Shown here piece by piece: positions 53,930 to 63,499 of a DNA stretch of 64,000 bases. The position numbers and the translations under genes were made by a program. Below the pieces are notes generated by a model. It did no database searches. It was not told where the DNA came from and saw nothing but the letters and a program-made list of their open reading frames with translations. Origin of the DNA: Palsa-504 sp050013055 (GTDB lineage: Bacteria > Actinomycetota > Actinomycetes > Streptosporangiales > Streptosporangiaceae); the NCBI GenBank assembly GCA_050013055.1, contig JBEKGC010000002.1:3257-67256 (forward strand), given 5' to 3'. Position 1 is the first letter of the stretch. Every line of letters begins with the position of its first letter.

Positions 53930-54811
53930 GTCTCACTGGTCCGTCGTCCGGGCCGCGGCCGCAGCCACAGCGCGCGCCGAGACCCGTCAGCGGCCATTGT
54001 TTTCGATGTGTTATGAATTGATGGTCAATTTGTTATTTAACCGCGGGCGATTGAGGCCGGAACCCGTGCGAGTCAATGTCCGGGCCCTCCGTCCCGCGCG
54101 CCATGGGCGGCAAGGTCGCCATTTCACCGGGAAAACCGGCGTTTTCCAGGGGCACCCTAAGGGCGCCGTGACGCGGGGTTTATCATCTCAACCTAAAGCG
54201 GCCCATGATGCTCAGGACACCGCAGGAGTCACGCTTGCGCCGTGAGATGTCAGCACGGAGTAACAATTTGTATACGGATTGCTAACCAGTGACTCTTGGT
54301 AGTCGCGAGCAGGGTAGAGCCACTGAGGTACCGAAGGAGTAGAGGCGGCGACGGCCCGCTGAGGTTCTTGGTGGCGGCAGCGACTCTGGACGCAGATTCT
54401 GCGGCGAGACCGTCTCCGCGCGGTAAGCCTTCAAGCGTCTGCGGTGTGTGTGCTTCGTGTGACGAAAGTTAACATAAGTGGTTGGATCCGGAAATATCCG
54501 GATGGTACACGTGGCGCGACGGGACGTTGCCGCCAGGGGATTGATGGCAAGTTGTGACATTTTTGGCGAGAGATCGATGCAATATGGAACTTACGCTTCC
54601 GCTAACTCATAACACCGGTAGCTCACCGGCCGGCTCAGCATGAGCCGCGCCGGATGTGCCGGGGAAACGGGCCGTGCGCGTTAAGGGGCCTGCCACCCAG
54701 CGCCCCGCGACGGTGCGGAGCGGATCACCGGCGAAACAGAGAAGAGAAGGGCGACAACCTGATGACCCCAGGACGGACCAGAAGCGCGAACAGCGCGAGG
54801 AGGGAGGGCCG
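53930..54811. other. Long intergenic region before the ABC transporter operon
   Basis: About 880 bases without a convincing gene. The DNA is less GC-rich than its neighbours near 54000-54050 and 54250-54600. Structures seen are AATTGA-tgg-TCAATT (54016-54030), the stem-loop at 54130-54147, and TCCGGA-aata-TCCGGA near 54486-54502. It may contain a long 5' leader and regulatory sites for the peptide transporter. Short frames here have no ribosome site. Confidence 0.55.
54130..54147. terminator. Short perfect stem-loop
   Basis: ggaaaac (54130-54136) pairs with gttttcc (54141-54147) over the four-base loop cggc. It lies about 260 bases after purU and could end that transcript, but there is no T tract. 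Confidence 0.4.
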
Positions 54812-56722
54812 ATGATGAAGATCCGAAGCAGGAGCGTCGGGGCGCTCGTCCTCGGAGTGGCGAGCATCACCGCGCTTGCCGCCTGTAGCAGCAGCAGTAA
54901 CAGCAGCGGTGGATCAGGCAACACCCAGGGCGGGGCCGTCACGCCTCCCGGCGCGATCGGGTCGGTGCCCGCGCAGGCGACGGGGACCCAGAAGGCGGGG
55001 ACCGTGAGCTGGGCGATTCCGCCCGGTGCCTCCCCGAACTGGATCTTGCCGCTCGTGCCGTCGGCCTCCAACTCGGTGTTCAACAACTTCAGCTTCATCT
55101 GGGAGATGTGGCGGCCGCTCTACTGGACGGTCAACGGCGTCGTCCCCGAGCTCGATCCGCCGATGAGCATCGCCAACCCGGCCACCTACACCAATGGTGA
55201 CAAGACGGTGACGGTCTCGCTGAAGAGCAGCTACAAGTGGTCGAACGGCCAGCCCATCACCGCCAACGACCTGCTCTTCTTCGTCGACCTGATCAAGGCC
55301 GCGGTCAAGGCGTCCCCGGCGAACTGGGAGGGCTACGTGCCCGGCCACTTCCCGGACAACCTGGTCAGCACGTCGGAGCCGAACTCGACCACCCTGGTCA
55401 TGAACCTCAGCTCCGCCGTCAACCCGAGCTACTTCACCAATGACCTGCTCGGCCAGGGACCGCTGATCCCGCTGCCGAGCTTCCTGTGGGCCAAGACCTC
55501 GGCCACCGGCTCGGTTGTCCCGGCGTCCGGCTGGACCCCGGCCACCATGGCGAAGGTCTTCGCCTTCCTGACCGCCCAGTCCAAGTCGCTGAGCACCTAC
55601 GCGACCAACCCGCTCTGGCAGGTCGTGGACGGGCCGTACAAGCTGTCCGCCTACAACACCACGAGCGGCGGCTTCACGATGGTGCCCAACACCACCTACG
55701 GCGGCCCGCACGTGGCGAAGATGTCCAACTTCCAGGGTGTTCCGTTCACCTCGGACACGGCCGAGTTCAACGCGGTCAAGTCGGGCAGCATCGACGTGGG
55801 TTACGTCCCGCAGGACGACGTGCCGCAGCTGTCGCAGGTCCTGCGCGGCGGTTACAACTACGTCGGCGAGCCCGACTACGGCATGACCTTCGCCAACTAC
55901 AACTTCAAGGACAAGACGGGCGATTTCAACAACATCATCGCCCAGCTGTACGTCCGCCAGGCGCTGGCCCACCTCGTGGACCAGCAGGGCTGGATCGACG
56001 CGTTCATGCACAAGGCGGGCGCTCCGGCCTACGGGCCGATCCCGGCCTACCCGCAGAGCCCGTACCTGCCCGCTGACGCGGCGACCGACCCGTATCCGTT
56101 CAGCGTGTCGACCGCGGAAAGCCTGCTGAAGAGCAACGGCTGGAACGTGGTCTCCGGCGGCACCGACACCTGCGCGAAGGCGGGCACCGCGGCCGGTGAC
56201 TGCGGCGCGGGCATCCCCGCGGGCACCAAGCTGGCGTTCAACTACATCTACAGCACCCAGCCGACCCTGATCGGCGACCAGGCCACCGACTTCGTGTCGA
56301 AGGCGCTGCAGGCCGGCATCAAGATCACCCTGTCCGGCAGCAACTTCAACTACATGATCTCCAACTACCTGGACCCGTCCGCTCCGGCGAACGAGAACAA
56401 GTGGGCGATGGAGGACTTCGGCGGTGAGACCGACGTGCCGTACGCGACCACGTTCGGCCTGTTCAACACCGGCGGGACCAACCAGGTCGGCGACTACAGC
56501 AACCCGACAGCCGATTCCCTGATCAACGCCTCCATCTCCGGCGGCGACCCGACGGCGGTGAAGAACGAAGCCTCGTTCCTCACCATGAACCAGCCGGTGC
56601 AGTTCCAGCCGAACCCGGACTACATCTGGGCCTGGAAGACCAGCATCTCCGGCACGCAGCCGTCGTTCGAGAACCTGACGCAGTACTACGCGACGCCAGA
56701 GTATTGGTTCTTCACTAAGTAA
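54812..56722 (+). CDS. Peptide ABC transporter substrate-binding lipoprotein
   Basis: The start is ATG 54812 or the adjacent ATG 54815, after AGGAGGGAGGG; 636 residues from the first. The signal ends in a lipobox (ALAAC, Cys25), followed by a Ser/Asn/Gly linker. The mature part is an SBP_bac_5 (family 5) protein: FNNFSFIWEMWRPLYW, VTVSLKSSYKWSNGQPITAN, FLWAKTS, QLYVRQALAHLVDQQGWIDA. Such proteins bind oligopeptides, or sometimes other ligands such as nickel or opines, outside the membrane for the DppBC-type channel encoded next. The ligand cannot be told from the sequence. Confidence 0.93.
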   Translation: MMKIRSRSVGALVLGVASITALAACSSSSNSSGGSGNTQGGAVTPPGAIGSVPAQATGTQKAGTVSWAIPPGASPNWILPLVPSASNSVFNNFSFIWEMWRPLYWTVNGVVPELDPPMSIANPATYTNGDKTVTVSLKSSYKWSNGQPITANDLLFFVDLIKAAVKASPANWEGYVPGHFPDNLVSTSEPNSTTLVMNLSSAVNPSYFTNDLLGQGPLIPLPSFLWAKTSATGSVVPASGWTPATMAKVFAFLTAQSKSLSTYATNPLWQVVDGPYKLSAYNTTSGGFTMVPNTTYGGPHVAKMSNFQGVPFTSDTAEFNAVKSGSIDVGYVPQDDVPQLSQVLRGGYNYVGEPDYGMTFANYNFKDKTGDFNNIIAQLYVRQALAHLVDQQGWIDAFMHKAGAPAYGPIPAYPQSPYLPADAATDPYPFSVSTAESLLKSNGWNVVSGGTDTCAKAGTAAGDCGAGIPAGTKLAFNYIYSTQPTLIGDQATDFVSKALQAGIKITLSGSNFNYMISNYLDPSAPANENKWAMEDFGGETDVPYATTFGLFNTGGTNQVGDYSNPTADSLINASISGGDPTAVKNEASFLTMNQPVQFQPNPDYIWAWKTSISGTQPSFENLTQYYATPEYWFFTK

Positions 56723-56739
56723 CCTCCTCGGGCGCTGGA

Positions 56740-56778
56740 CTGCCCTGGTCTCCGGTGATACACCGGAGACCAGGGCAG
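56740..56778 (+). terminator. 18-bp perfect hairpin between binding protein and permease genes
   Basis: ctgccctggtctccggtg (56740-56757) pairs exactly with 56761-56778 over a three-base loop. It begins 18 bases after the binding-protein stop. Such hairpins often stabilise or terminate the abundant binding-protein mRNA while letting part of the transcript continue to the permeases. Confidence 0.85.
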
Positions 56779-56860
56779 CGGTTCGGGCGGTACATGGTCA
56801 TACGGCATACCGTGTCACCGTCCGGTTCGCGGCGGATCGCCGCGGAGGGAAGGCAGGAGA

Positions 56861-57808
56861 ATGGTCACCTACCTAGCACGCCGGATCGTCACCTCGATCT
56901 TGGTGGTCATCGGCGTGTTGATCTTCATCTTCGTCCTGCTGCACGCGATTTACCCGTCGCCGGCCAGGGACGTGCTCGGACTGCGCGCCAACGCAGCCGC
57001 CGTCGCCGCGTGGAACAAGGACAACGGCTACGACGACCCGCTCGTCGTGCAGTACCTGCACTACGTCAACAATTGCCTGCACGGCAACCTGGGCTTCTCC
57101 TACGCGGACAACCAGAACGTGGTGGCGCTGTTGAAGGAGCGCGCTGGGCGCAGTGCTTACCTGTCCGGGATCTCGCTGCTGCTCGCCATCGTGATCGCCC
57201 TGCCGCTCGGCATGTTCCAGGCGGTCAAGCGCAACTCCATCGGGGACAACGTGGCCACGAGCGCCGCCTTCATCCTGTACTCGATGCCCTCGTTCTTCCT
57301 CGGGCTGATCCTGATCCAGGTGTTCTCGCTCACGTTCCCGATCTTCAACTTCGAGGCGGACCAGTCCAATTCGGTCTGGACGGTCATGGGGGACTGGCAC
57401 TCCATGACGCTGCCGATCGTCACGCTCACGGCCGTCACCGTGGCCAGCTTCTCCAGGTACATGCGGTCCTCGTCGATGGAGGTCCTGGCCCAGGACTACA
57501 TCAAGGTGGCGCGAGCCAAGGGCCTGCCTGAGCGGCTCGTGCTGAGCCGGCACCTGGTCCGCAACGCCAGCTTGCCGATGGTGACGCTGGTCGGTATCTC
57601 GCTGCCGATCCTGCTGGCCGGCAACCTGATCACCGAGTATGTGTTTAATTACCCCGGGCTCGGGCTGCTCTTCTTCAACAGCCTGGGCAAGGCGGACTAT
57701 TCGGTCCTGCTCGCCTACACGCTGGTGGGCGCCGTTCTCGTCGTCGTCGGAAACCTAGTCGCGGACTTGGCGCTGACTATCGCCGACCCGCGCATCCGGC
57801 TGGCCTGA
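56861..57808 (+). CDS. DppB-type ABC transporter permease
   Basis: A 315-residue inner-membrane subunit with GCAGGAGA before the ATG. The N-terminus MVTYLARRIVTSILVVIGVL and six membrane helices are typical of DppB/OppB. The cytoplasmic EAA loop that contacts the ATPase is visible as SSSMEVLAQDYIKVARAKGL followed by RHLVRNASLP. The extracytoplasmic loop (NGYDDPLVVQYLHYVNNCLHGNLG) is also standard. It forms the channel together with the DppC-type subunit 30 bases downstream. Confidence 0.95.
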   Translation: MVTYLARRIVTSILVVIGVLIFIFVLLHAIYPSPARDVLGLRANAAAVAAWNKDNGYDDPLVVQYLHYVNNCLHGNLGFSYADNQNVVALLKERAGRSAYLSGISLLLAIVIALPLGMFQAVKRNSIGDNVATSAAFILYSMPSFFLGLILIQVFSLTFPIFNFEADQSNSVWTVMGDWHSMTLPIVTLTAVTVASFSRYMRSSSMEVLAQDYIKVARAKGLPERLVLSRHLVRNASLPMVTLVGISLPILLAGNLITEYVFNYPGLGLLFFNSLGKADYSVLLAYTLVGAVLVVVGNLVADLALTIADPRIRLA

Positions 57809-57838
57809 CCGGTCAGGCTAAGGAAAAAGGAGCAGGCC

Positions 57839-58759
57839 ATGGCGATGCCATCGATGCCGCAGACGGACATGAACCGGGCTTTCGAGGCCGAGGGCGGTCA
57901 GGTAGGAGCGATCCAGAGCGGCTGGCGGCTCGCCCTGCGCGAGTTCACAAGCAACCGGCTCGCCGTCGTCGGCTTCGGCATACTCCTGTTCTTTATACTT
58001 TTCTGCTTTGTCGGCCCGCATATTTACCACACCAACCAAATCGACACCAACGACCTCAACGCGAACTTGCCGCCGTCCGGGTCGGACCTGCTCGGCACCG
58101 ACAACCTCGGGTTCGATGAACTGGGCCGCATGATGCTGGGCGGCCAGGCCGCGCTGGAGATCGGCTTCTTCGCCGCGTTCGTCGCCATCGTGGTCGGCAC
58201 GCTGTGGGGCGCTGTCGCGGGCCTGGCCGGCGGCATCGTCGACTCGGTCATGATGCGCGTGGTCGACGTGTTCCTCTCCATCCCGTTCTTGTTCGTGGTC
58301 CTGATCCTGGCGGTGAAGTTCGGCGCGACGGTGCTGTCGCTAAGCCTGGTCATCGGCCTGTTCGCCTGGCCCGTCCCGGCCCGGCTGGTCCGCGGTGAAG
58401 TGCTCACCTTGAGAGAACGAGATTTCGTCCTGGCGGCGCGCACAGCCGGCGCGACCTCCTGGCGGCTGATCAGCAGGCACCTGATCCCCAACGCGCTCGG
58501 CGTGGTCATCGTGAACGTGACCTTCCAGGTCGCGGACGCCATCCTGGCTGTCGCCTACATCGGCTTCCTCGGTTTCGGCCTGCACTACCCGAACGTGGAC
58601 TGGGGGGACCAGCTCTCCAATGGCGTCGGGTTCCTGCAGGACGGCTACTGGTGGCTGATTTACCCGGTGGGAGCCTGCATCGTCTTGACGGTGATGGCGC
58701 TGAACTTCATCGGCGACGCGCTGCGCGACTCGATGGACGTAAGGCTCAGACGCCGGTAA
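57839..58759 (+). CDS. DppC-type ABC transporter permease
   Basis: A 306-residue permease with AAAAAGGAG upstream of the ATG. Like other DppC/OppC subunits it starts with a cytoplasmic segment (SGWRLALREFTSNRLAVVGF) and has GTDNLGFDELGRMMLGGQAAL, the family's periplasmic loop, followed by the EAA loop VLTLREREDF-like sequence with ARTAGATSWRLISRHLIPNA. Six membrane helices are visible. It completes the transmembrane channel with the subunit encoded at 56861. Confidence 0.95.
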   Translation: MAMPSMPQTDMNRAFEAEGGQVGAIQSGWRLALREFTSNRLAVVGFGILLFFILFCFVGPHIYHTNQIDTNDLNANLPPSGSDLLGTDNLGFDELGRMMLGGQAALEIGFFAAFVAIVVGTLWGAVAGLAGGIVDSVMMRVVDVFLSIPFLFVVLILAVKFGATVLSLSLVIGLFAWPVPARLVRGEVLTLRERDFVLAARTAGATSWRLISRHLIPNALGVVIVNVTFQVADAILAVAYIGFLGFGLHYPNVDWGDQLSNGVGFLQDGYWWLIYPVGACIVLTVMALNFIGDALRDSMDVRLRRR

Positions 58760-58827
58760 CGGCCTGGGCCTGCGGCGCAGGCGCGACGATCACCGAAGTT
58801 CACCATCAACGAGAGGTAGCCGGCCAG

Positions 58828-61164
58828 ATGGCCCCAGTCCTTGATATCCAGAACCTGTCGACCCACATCAAGCTCACCAGTTCCGTCGTGCAGGCCGTGG
58901 GCAACGTCGATCTGCAGGTCGAGGCCGGCGAGACCCTCGGCGTCGTCGGGGAGTCGGGTTGCGGCAAGTCTATGACCGGGTTGTCGATCATGGGCCTGCT
59001 TCCCCCGGGCGGTTCGATCGTCAACGGCTCGATCAAGCTCAACGACCGCGAGATCGTGGGCCTGAAAGAAGAAGAGCTGCGCCGGATCCGGGGCAACGAC
59101 ATCGCCATGATCTTCCAGGATCCGCTGACCTCGCTCGACCCGACCAAAACCATCGGTTACCAGGTCAGCGAGCCGGTGCGGCTGCACAGGAACGCCTCCA
59201 AGGCGGAAGCGCTCGACCGGGCCGTGGAAGTGCTTAACCTGGTCGGCCTGCCGCGGCCGAAGGAGCGGCTCAAGGACTATCCGCATCAGCTGTCCGGCGG
59301 CCTGCGGCAGCGGGTGATGATCGCCATGGCGCTGGCCTGCGAGCCCAAGCTGCTCATCGCCGACGAGCCGACGACGGCTCTCGACGTCACCATTCAGGCC
59401 CAGATCCTCAACCTGCTCAGGGACCTGAAGGACCGGCTCGGCATGGCGATGCTGCTGATCACGCACGACATGGGCGTGATTGCCGGGCACGCCGACCGGG
59501 TCAACGTGATGTACGCCGGCCGGGTGGTGGAGACGGCCGACGCGGCTGTCCTCTTCGAGGAGATGCACCATCCGTACACCCAGGCGCTGCTCGCTTCGAT
59601 CCCGCAGCTGAATCAGGACACGAAAAAGGCGCTGCACGCCATCCCCGGCCTGCCGCCTGACCTGGCCCATCCGCCGCAGGGCTGCCGGTTTGCGGCCCGG
59701 TGCACCCGGGCCACGGACAAGTGCCGGACCGAAGAGCCGTCCCTGTCAGGAAAGACGTTCGATCACAGGTTTTCCTGCTGGCACCCGGTGGACGGCCCGC
59801 TGACGCTGGCGGTGATCGGCCAAGGCGGCCCGGACGCGGTCAGCACCGGCCTGGCGGGATCGGACGCCACCAGCCTGGCCCAGGCCGCGGCCGGTGACAC
59901 GATCGGCTACGCCGACGATGCCCCGCTGGCCGACGACGTCCCATCTGGTGCCACCCCGGAGGCTCAGCCCGTGACCGCCGGGGAGCCGGCGGCGGAGGAA
60001 GAGCCAGCGGCCGGGGAGGCGGTCGTGGTGGTGGCCAGCGGCCTGACCGAGACGGCGGACGGGCGCCTGGAGGTAACAGAGCGGCGCGTCGAGGTGGCCG
60101 CGACAAACGGCAACGGCGTGGCCCCGCTGCTCGAGCTGCGGAACCTGGTCAAGGAATTCCCCGTCACCTCCGGCGCCATCCTGCAGCGCCGGGTCTCGAG
60201 CGTCAAGGCCGTTTCAGACGTTTCCTTTGCTGTCCCGGCGGGCACGACATTCGGACTGGTCGGCGAATCGGGGTGCGGCAAGACCACGATCGGCAAGTTG
60301 ATCGTGGCCCTGGAGCGGCCGAGTTCCGGCTCGATCTCGGTCAACGGCGAGGACGTGTCCAAGCTGCACCGAGCCGATCTGCGCCGCAAGCGCCGCGACC
60401 TGCAGCTGATGTTCCAGGATCCGCAGTCCTCGCTGGACCCGAGGATGCGGGTCGGCACCATCATCGCCGAGCCGCTCGCCGTCCAGCATCTCGGCAGCAA
60501 GCGGGCGCAGCGGGAACGTGTCTTCGAGCTGCTCAGCGAGGTCGGGCTGCCGCGGAACGCGGTGGAACGCTACCCGCACGAGTTCTCCGGCGGCCAGCGC
60601 CAGCGCATCGGCCTGGCCCGGGCGCTCACCGTGAACCCCAGGCTCATCGTGGCGGATGAGCCGGTCAGCGCGCTTGACGTGTCGATCAGGGCGCAGGTGC
60701 TGAACCTGATGAAGCGGCTGCAGGCCTCGCACGGCCTGACCTACGTGGTGATCTCGCACGACCTCGCGGTGGTCAAGTACATGGCTGACCGGATCGGCGT
60801 CATGTACCTGGGCAAGATGGTCGAGCTCGGCTCCGGGGACGACATCTACGAGCGGGCCGCCCACCCTTACACGGCAGGCCTGATCGCCACCATCCCGGTG
60901 CCCGATCCGACCGCGGAGCGAGCCAAGACCGGCACGACCATCAAGGGTGAGCTGCCCAGCCCGGTGAACCCGCCGTCGGGGTGCCGGTTCCGTACCAGGT
61001 GCCCGTTCGCCCAGGACCGCTGCGCCGCCGAGGAGCCTGAGCTCCGTTCCTTCGGCCCGGGCCACGTGGCCGCGTGCCACTTCCCGCTGCAGACCCCGGA
61101 CGGTGCGGCCGTCGGCAGCTCGACCATGATCGCCGCCGGGCGCAGCGGAGAGCAGATGACCTAA
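58828..61164 (+). CDS. Fused DppD-DppF-type ABC transporter ATPase
   Basis: The start is ATG 58828, with GAGAGG about 11 bases upstream; 778 residues. Two complete nucleotide-binding domains sit in one chain: the first has Walker A GESGCGKS (41-48), signature LSGGLRQ (155-161) and ADEPTTALDVT; the second has GESGCGKT (479-486), FSGGQRQ (586-592) and ADEPVSALDVS. Each ends with the CRFAARC/CRFRTRC-type cysteine cluster of the oligopeptide family. An acidic, Ala-rich linker of about 90 residues (about 345-430) joins them. It supplies both ATPases for the peptide importer, replacing separate dppD and dppF. Confidence 0.94.
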   Translation: MAPVLDIQNLSTHIKLTSSVVQAVGNVDLQVEAGETLGVVGESGCGKSMTGLSIMGLLPPGGSIVNGSIKLNDREIVGLKEEELRRIRGNDIAMIFQDPLTSLDPTKTIGYQVSEPVRLHRNASKAEALDRAVEVLNLVGLPRPKERLKDYPHQLSGGLRQRVMIAMALACEPKLLIADEPTTALDVTIQAQILNLLRDLKDRLGMAMLLITHDMGVIAGHADRVNVMYAGRVVETADAAVLFEEMHHPYTQALLASIPQLNQDTKKALHAIPGLPPDLAHPPQGCRFAARCTRATDKCRTEEPSLSGKTFDHRFSCWHPVDGPLTLAVIGQGGPDAVSTGLAGSDATSLAQAAAGDTIGYADDAPLADDVPSGATPEAQPVTAGEPAAEEEPAAGEAVVVVASGLTETADGRLEVTERRVEVAATNGNGVAPLLELRNLVKEFPVTSGAILQRRVSSVKAVSDVSFAVPAGTTFGLVGESGCGKTTIGKLIVALERPSSGSISVNGEDVSKLHRADLRRKRRDLQLMFQDPQSSLDPRMRVGTIIAEPLAVQHLGSKRAQRERVFELLSEVGLPRNAVERYPHEFSGGQRQRIGLARALTVNPRLIVADEPVSALDVSIRAQVLNLMKRLQASHGLTYVVISHDLAVVKYMADRIGVMYLGKMVELGSGDDIYERAAHPYTAGLIATIPVPDPTAERAKTGTTIKGELPSPVNPPSGCRFRTRCPFAQDRCAAEEPELRSFGPGHVAACHFPLQTPDGAAVGSSTMIAAGRSGEQMT

Positions 61165-61202
61165 CCCAGGTAAGTGGCCGGTGGCGATCTTCGGCCGGCC
61201 CT

Positions 61203-61230
61203 TGCCCTTCGGAGGGATGATGCCGATACT
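61203..61230 (+). promoter_or_regulatory. Candidate leaderless promoter of the FHA gene
   Basis: TTGCCC (61203-61208) and GATACT (61225-61230) are 16 bases apart, and the -10 box ends six bases before ATG 61237. No ribosome site exists at normal spacing, so a leaderless transcript is the simplest reading. Confidence 0.5.
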
Positions 61231-61236
61231 CCATTC

Positions 61237-61986
61237 ATGGGAGGGTCGACGGCGGACACGCCCACAACACCGGAATCTCTCCGTGCCTCCGATGCGGATC
61301 GCGACCACGCGGTCAACGAGCTGAGGAACGAGTTCGTCGAAGGCCGGCTCTCGCACGAGACCTTCGTGTACCGCATGCAGACCGCCCTGGACGCGCGTAA
61401 CCACGGCCAGCTGGCTGGCCTGTTCACCGACCTGCCTCCCCGGCGGCTCCGGTTCCTGGCCCGGATCAGGACCGTGCTGCGGGCGGTGCGGCTTCCTGGC
61501 CGCCCCGGACACCCGAGCCGGACCCCCGATCAGGTGGTCAGGTACGGCGGCTCTCGTCCGTTCCCCGGCTCAGGTCCGGGCTACCAACCCGGCCCGGGTT
61601 ACGAACCCGGCCAGAGCCCCGGGTCCGGCCAGAGCCCCGGGTCTGGGGCGGGTGCTGCACCTGGCCAGTCCGCCCGGGCGCCCGGATCGGCGGCCGGGCC
61701 GGCGCCGCTTTTCTTCCCGCCGGGCCGCGGTGACCGCTTCATCATCGGGCGGACTCGTGACTGCGACCTATGCCTGGCTGACTTGTCGGTGTCCCGGCGG
61801 CACGCCGAACTGGTGCGTGGCGCCGGCGGCTGGTCGCTCAACGACCTCGGATCCCACAATGGCACCAGGCTGAACGGCTGGCTGGTCCGGGAGACCGTCC
61901 CGGTGCGAGCCGGGGACCGGCTCGAGTTCGGGTCCGCGATATTCGTCCTCCAGGACGACCCGCACGGGCTGACTGCTGCGGAGTAG
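61237..61986 (+). CDS. DUF1707 and FHA domain protein
   Basis: With ATG 61237 the product has 249 residues. The N-terminal DUF1707 domain (about 15-65) reads RASDADRDHAVNELRNEFVE with GRLSHETFVYRM. A Pro/Gly/Ser-rich linker with repeated QSPGSG and GYQPGPGYEPG follows (about 105-155). The C-terminal FHA domain (about 165-245) has GRTRDCDLCLADLSVSRRHAE and DLGSHNGTRLNG, with the phosphothreonine-binding Arg and Ser-Arg-Arg-His. FHA domains read phosphothreonine marks set by Ser/Thr kinases, so it probably takes part in kinase signalling. No membrane helix is seen. Confidence 0.9.
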   Translation: MGGSTADTPTTPESLRASDADRDHAVNELRNEFVEGRLSHETFVYRMQTALDARNHGQLAGLFTDLPPRRLRFLARIRTVLRAVRLPGRPGHPSRTPDQVVRYGGSRPFPGSGPGYQPGPGYEPGQSPGSGQSPGSGAGAAPGQSARAPGSAAGPAPLFFPPGRGDRFIIGRTRDCDLCLADLSVSRRHAELVRGAGGWSLNDLGSHNGTRLNGWLVRETVPVRAGDRLEFGSAIFVLQDDPHGLTAAE

Positions 61987-62082
61987 CCGCGCCCTGCGGC
62001 CCGCAGCCCGCGCCCGCGTCCCGCGCCCCTGGCCGGGGAAGCCGCGTCTTCTGAGTGACAGGACCGGCTAGAGTCGGACAAC

Positions 62083-62934
62083 GTGACGACGCTTCTGCTG
62101 GTCCGGCACGGCCTTACCGCGACAACCGGCCATGTGCTGACCGGGTGGACGCCTGGTATCTCGCTCGATGACCGAGGCCGGGCCCAGGCGGCTGCGCTGG
62201 CGGCCCGGCTGGCCCCGCTTCCCCTTGACGCTATTGTCAGCAGCCCGCTGGAACGTTGCCAGCAGACGGCGGCGGCGATCGCGGCGACCAGGGACGGCCA
62301 GCCAGTCCTCACCGAGGACCGGGTGGGGGAATGCCACTACGGGGACTGGACCGGCAAGCCCCTGAAGAAGCTGGCGCAGGAGCGGCTGTGGCGCGTGGTG
62401 CAAGCACACCCGAGCGCGGTGACGTTCCCCGGTCCGGACGGCGAGTCGATGCCTGGCATGCAGCACCGAGCGGTGGCCGCGGTCAGGGAATGGAATGCCA
62501 GGCTCGGCCAGGACGCTACCTATCTCATCTGTTCGCACGGTGATGTCATCAAGGCCATCGTGGCCGATAGCCTGGGATTGCACCTCGACCAGAGTCAGCG
62601 AATCCAGGCAGATCCGTGCTCACTAACCGTCATCAGGTATACGCCAATGCGGCCCTTCCTGGTCCGGATGAACGACAGAGGAGGTGGCATGGATGATCTC
62701 ATGCCACGCGGCGGGCACGACCGCGCCAGCGCGGCCGGCGATGCGGTCGTCGGTGGCGGGTCCGGCGGAGCGGATACAGCGCCCCCGGCGTTCCCTCCAG
62801 GGGCGGGCGGCCCAGCGGCCAACGGAACCCAGCGCGCCGATGCGCCGGGGAGGCGGCCCGTCGTGGTGATCCCTTCTGACCCTTCGCCCACTTCACCCCC
62901 AGCTCGCCAGCAATCGGCGGACACGCGAGGATAG
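62083..62934 (+). CDS. Histidine phosphatase / phosphoglycerate-mutase-like protein (MSMEG_4193 type)
   Basis: A 283-residue protein starting at GTG 62083, eight bases after a TAGAGT hexamer (62069-62074) that could direct a leaderless transcript. The catalytic LLLVRHGLTATTG (Arg8, His9, Gly10) and the second histidine in YLICSHGDVIKAIVAD define the histidine phosphatase superfamily; SSPLERCQQTAAAI and GECHYGDWTGKPL are conserved companions. The C-terminal 75 residues are a Gly/Pro-rich tail with no fold. Its link with DUF3090 and an SCO1664-type gene is a conserved actinobacterial set whose substrate is unknown. Confidence 0.88.
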   Translation: MTTLLLVRHGLTATTGHVLTGWTPGISLDDRGRAQAAALAARLAPLPLDAIVSSPLERCQQTAAAIAATRDGQPVLTEDRVGECHYGDWTGKPLKKLAQERLWRVVQAHPSAVTFPGPDGESMPGMQHRAVAAVREWNARLGQDATYLICSHGDVIKAIVADSLGLHLDQSQRIQADPCSLTVIRYTPMRPFLVRMNDRGGGMDDLMPRGGHDRASAAGDAVVGGGSGGADTAPPAFPPGAGGPAANGTQRADAPGRRPVVVIPSDPSPTSPPARQQSADTRG

Positions 62935-62938
62935 GACT

Positions 62939-63499
62939 ATGCCGGTCTATTTCTATGACCCGCCGGACAGGTTCGTGGCCGGCGCGGTCGGGCAGCCTGG
63001 GGAACGGATCTTCTACCTGCAGGCCACCTCCAGCGGTCGTGTGACCAGTGTCGTACTGGAGAAATTCCAGGTGAGCTTGCTCGCCGAACGCATCGACGAG
63101 CTACTGGACGAAGTGCTCAGGCGCACCGGCGGGTCGCCTGAGGTGCCTGCCGTAACGCCCGCCGGTCTGCCGGACGACGCGCCGCTCGACCTGCCGCTGC
63201 TCGAGGATTTCCGGGTAGGTGCGATCGCCCTGGCCTGGGACGGGGACGGCGGCATGGTCGTCATCGAGGCGCAGGAAGAATCCGATGAGCCGGTCGAGCC
63301 GCTGGCCGAGGACCTTCCCGCGGACGGGCCCGGAGTGCTGCGGGTGCGGATCACGCCGGAGGCCGCGCGCGCCTTCGCCCAGCGCGCCGCCAAGATCGTG
63401 CAGGCGGGCCGGCCGCCGTGCCCGCTCTGTGGTCTGCCGCTGGATACCGACGGACACGTCTGCCCGCGGCAGAACGGTCACCGCGCCGGCCATGCTTGA
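62939..63499 (+). CDS. DUF3090 zinc-ribbon protein
   Basis: A 186-residue soluble protein beginning PVYFYDPPDRFVAGAVGQPG, the DUF3090 signature, and containing FYLQATSSGRVTSVVLEKFQ and FRVGAIALAWDGDGGMVVIE. The C-terminus has CPLCGLPLDTDGHVCPRQNG (Cys161, Cys164, His173, Cys175), a probable zinc ribbon. The start lies four bases after the phosphatase stop, and its last eight bases overlap the next gene. The function of DUF3090 is not known; constant linkage to the flanking genes suggests a common pathway. Confidence 0.93.
   Translation: MPVYFYDPPDRFVAGAVGQPGERIFYLQATSSGRVTSVVLEKFQVSLLAERIDELLDEVLRRTGGSPEVPAVTPAGLPDDAPLDLPLLEDFRVGAIALAWDGDGGMVVIEAQEESDEPVEPLAEDLPADGPGVLRVRITPEAARAFAQRAAKIVQAGRPPCPLCGLPLDTDGHVCPRQNGHRAGHA

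Noticed and set aside
53925..54245. A 106-codon plus-strand frame after purU
   Set aside because: It has no ribosome site, no domain and mixed composition in an A/T-richer gap.
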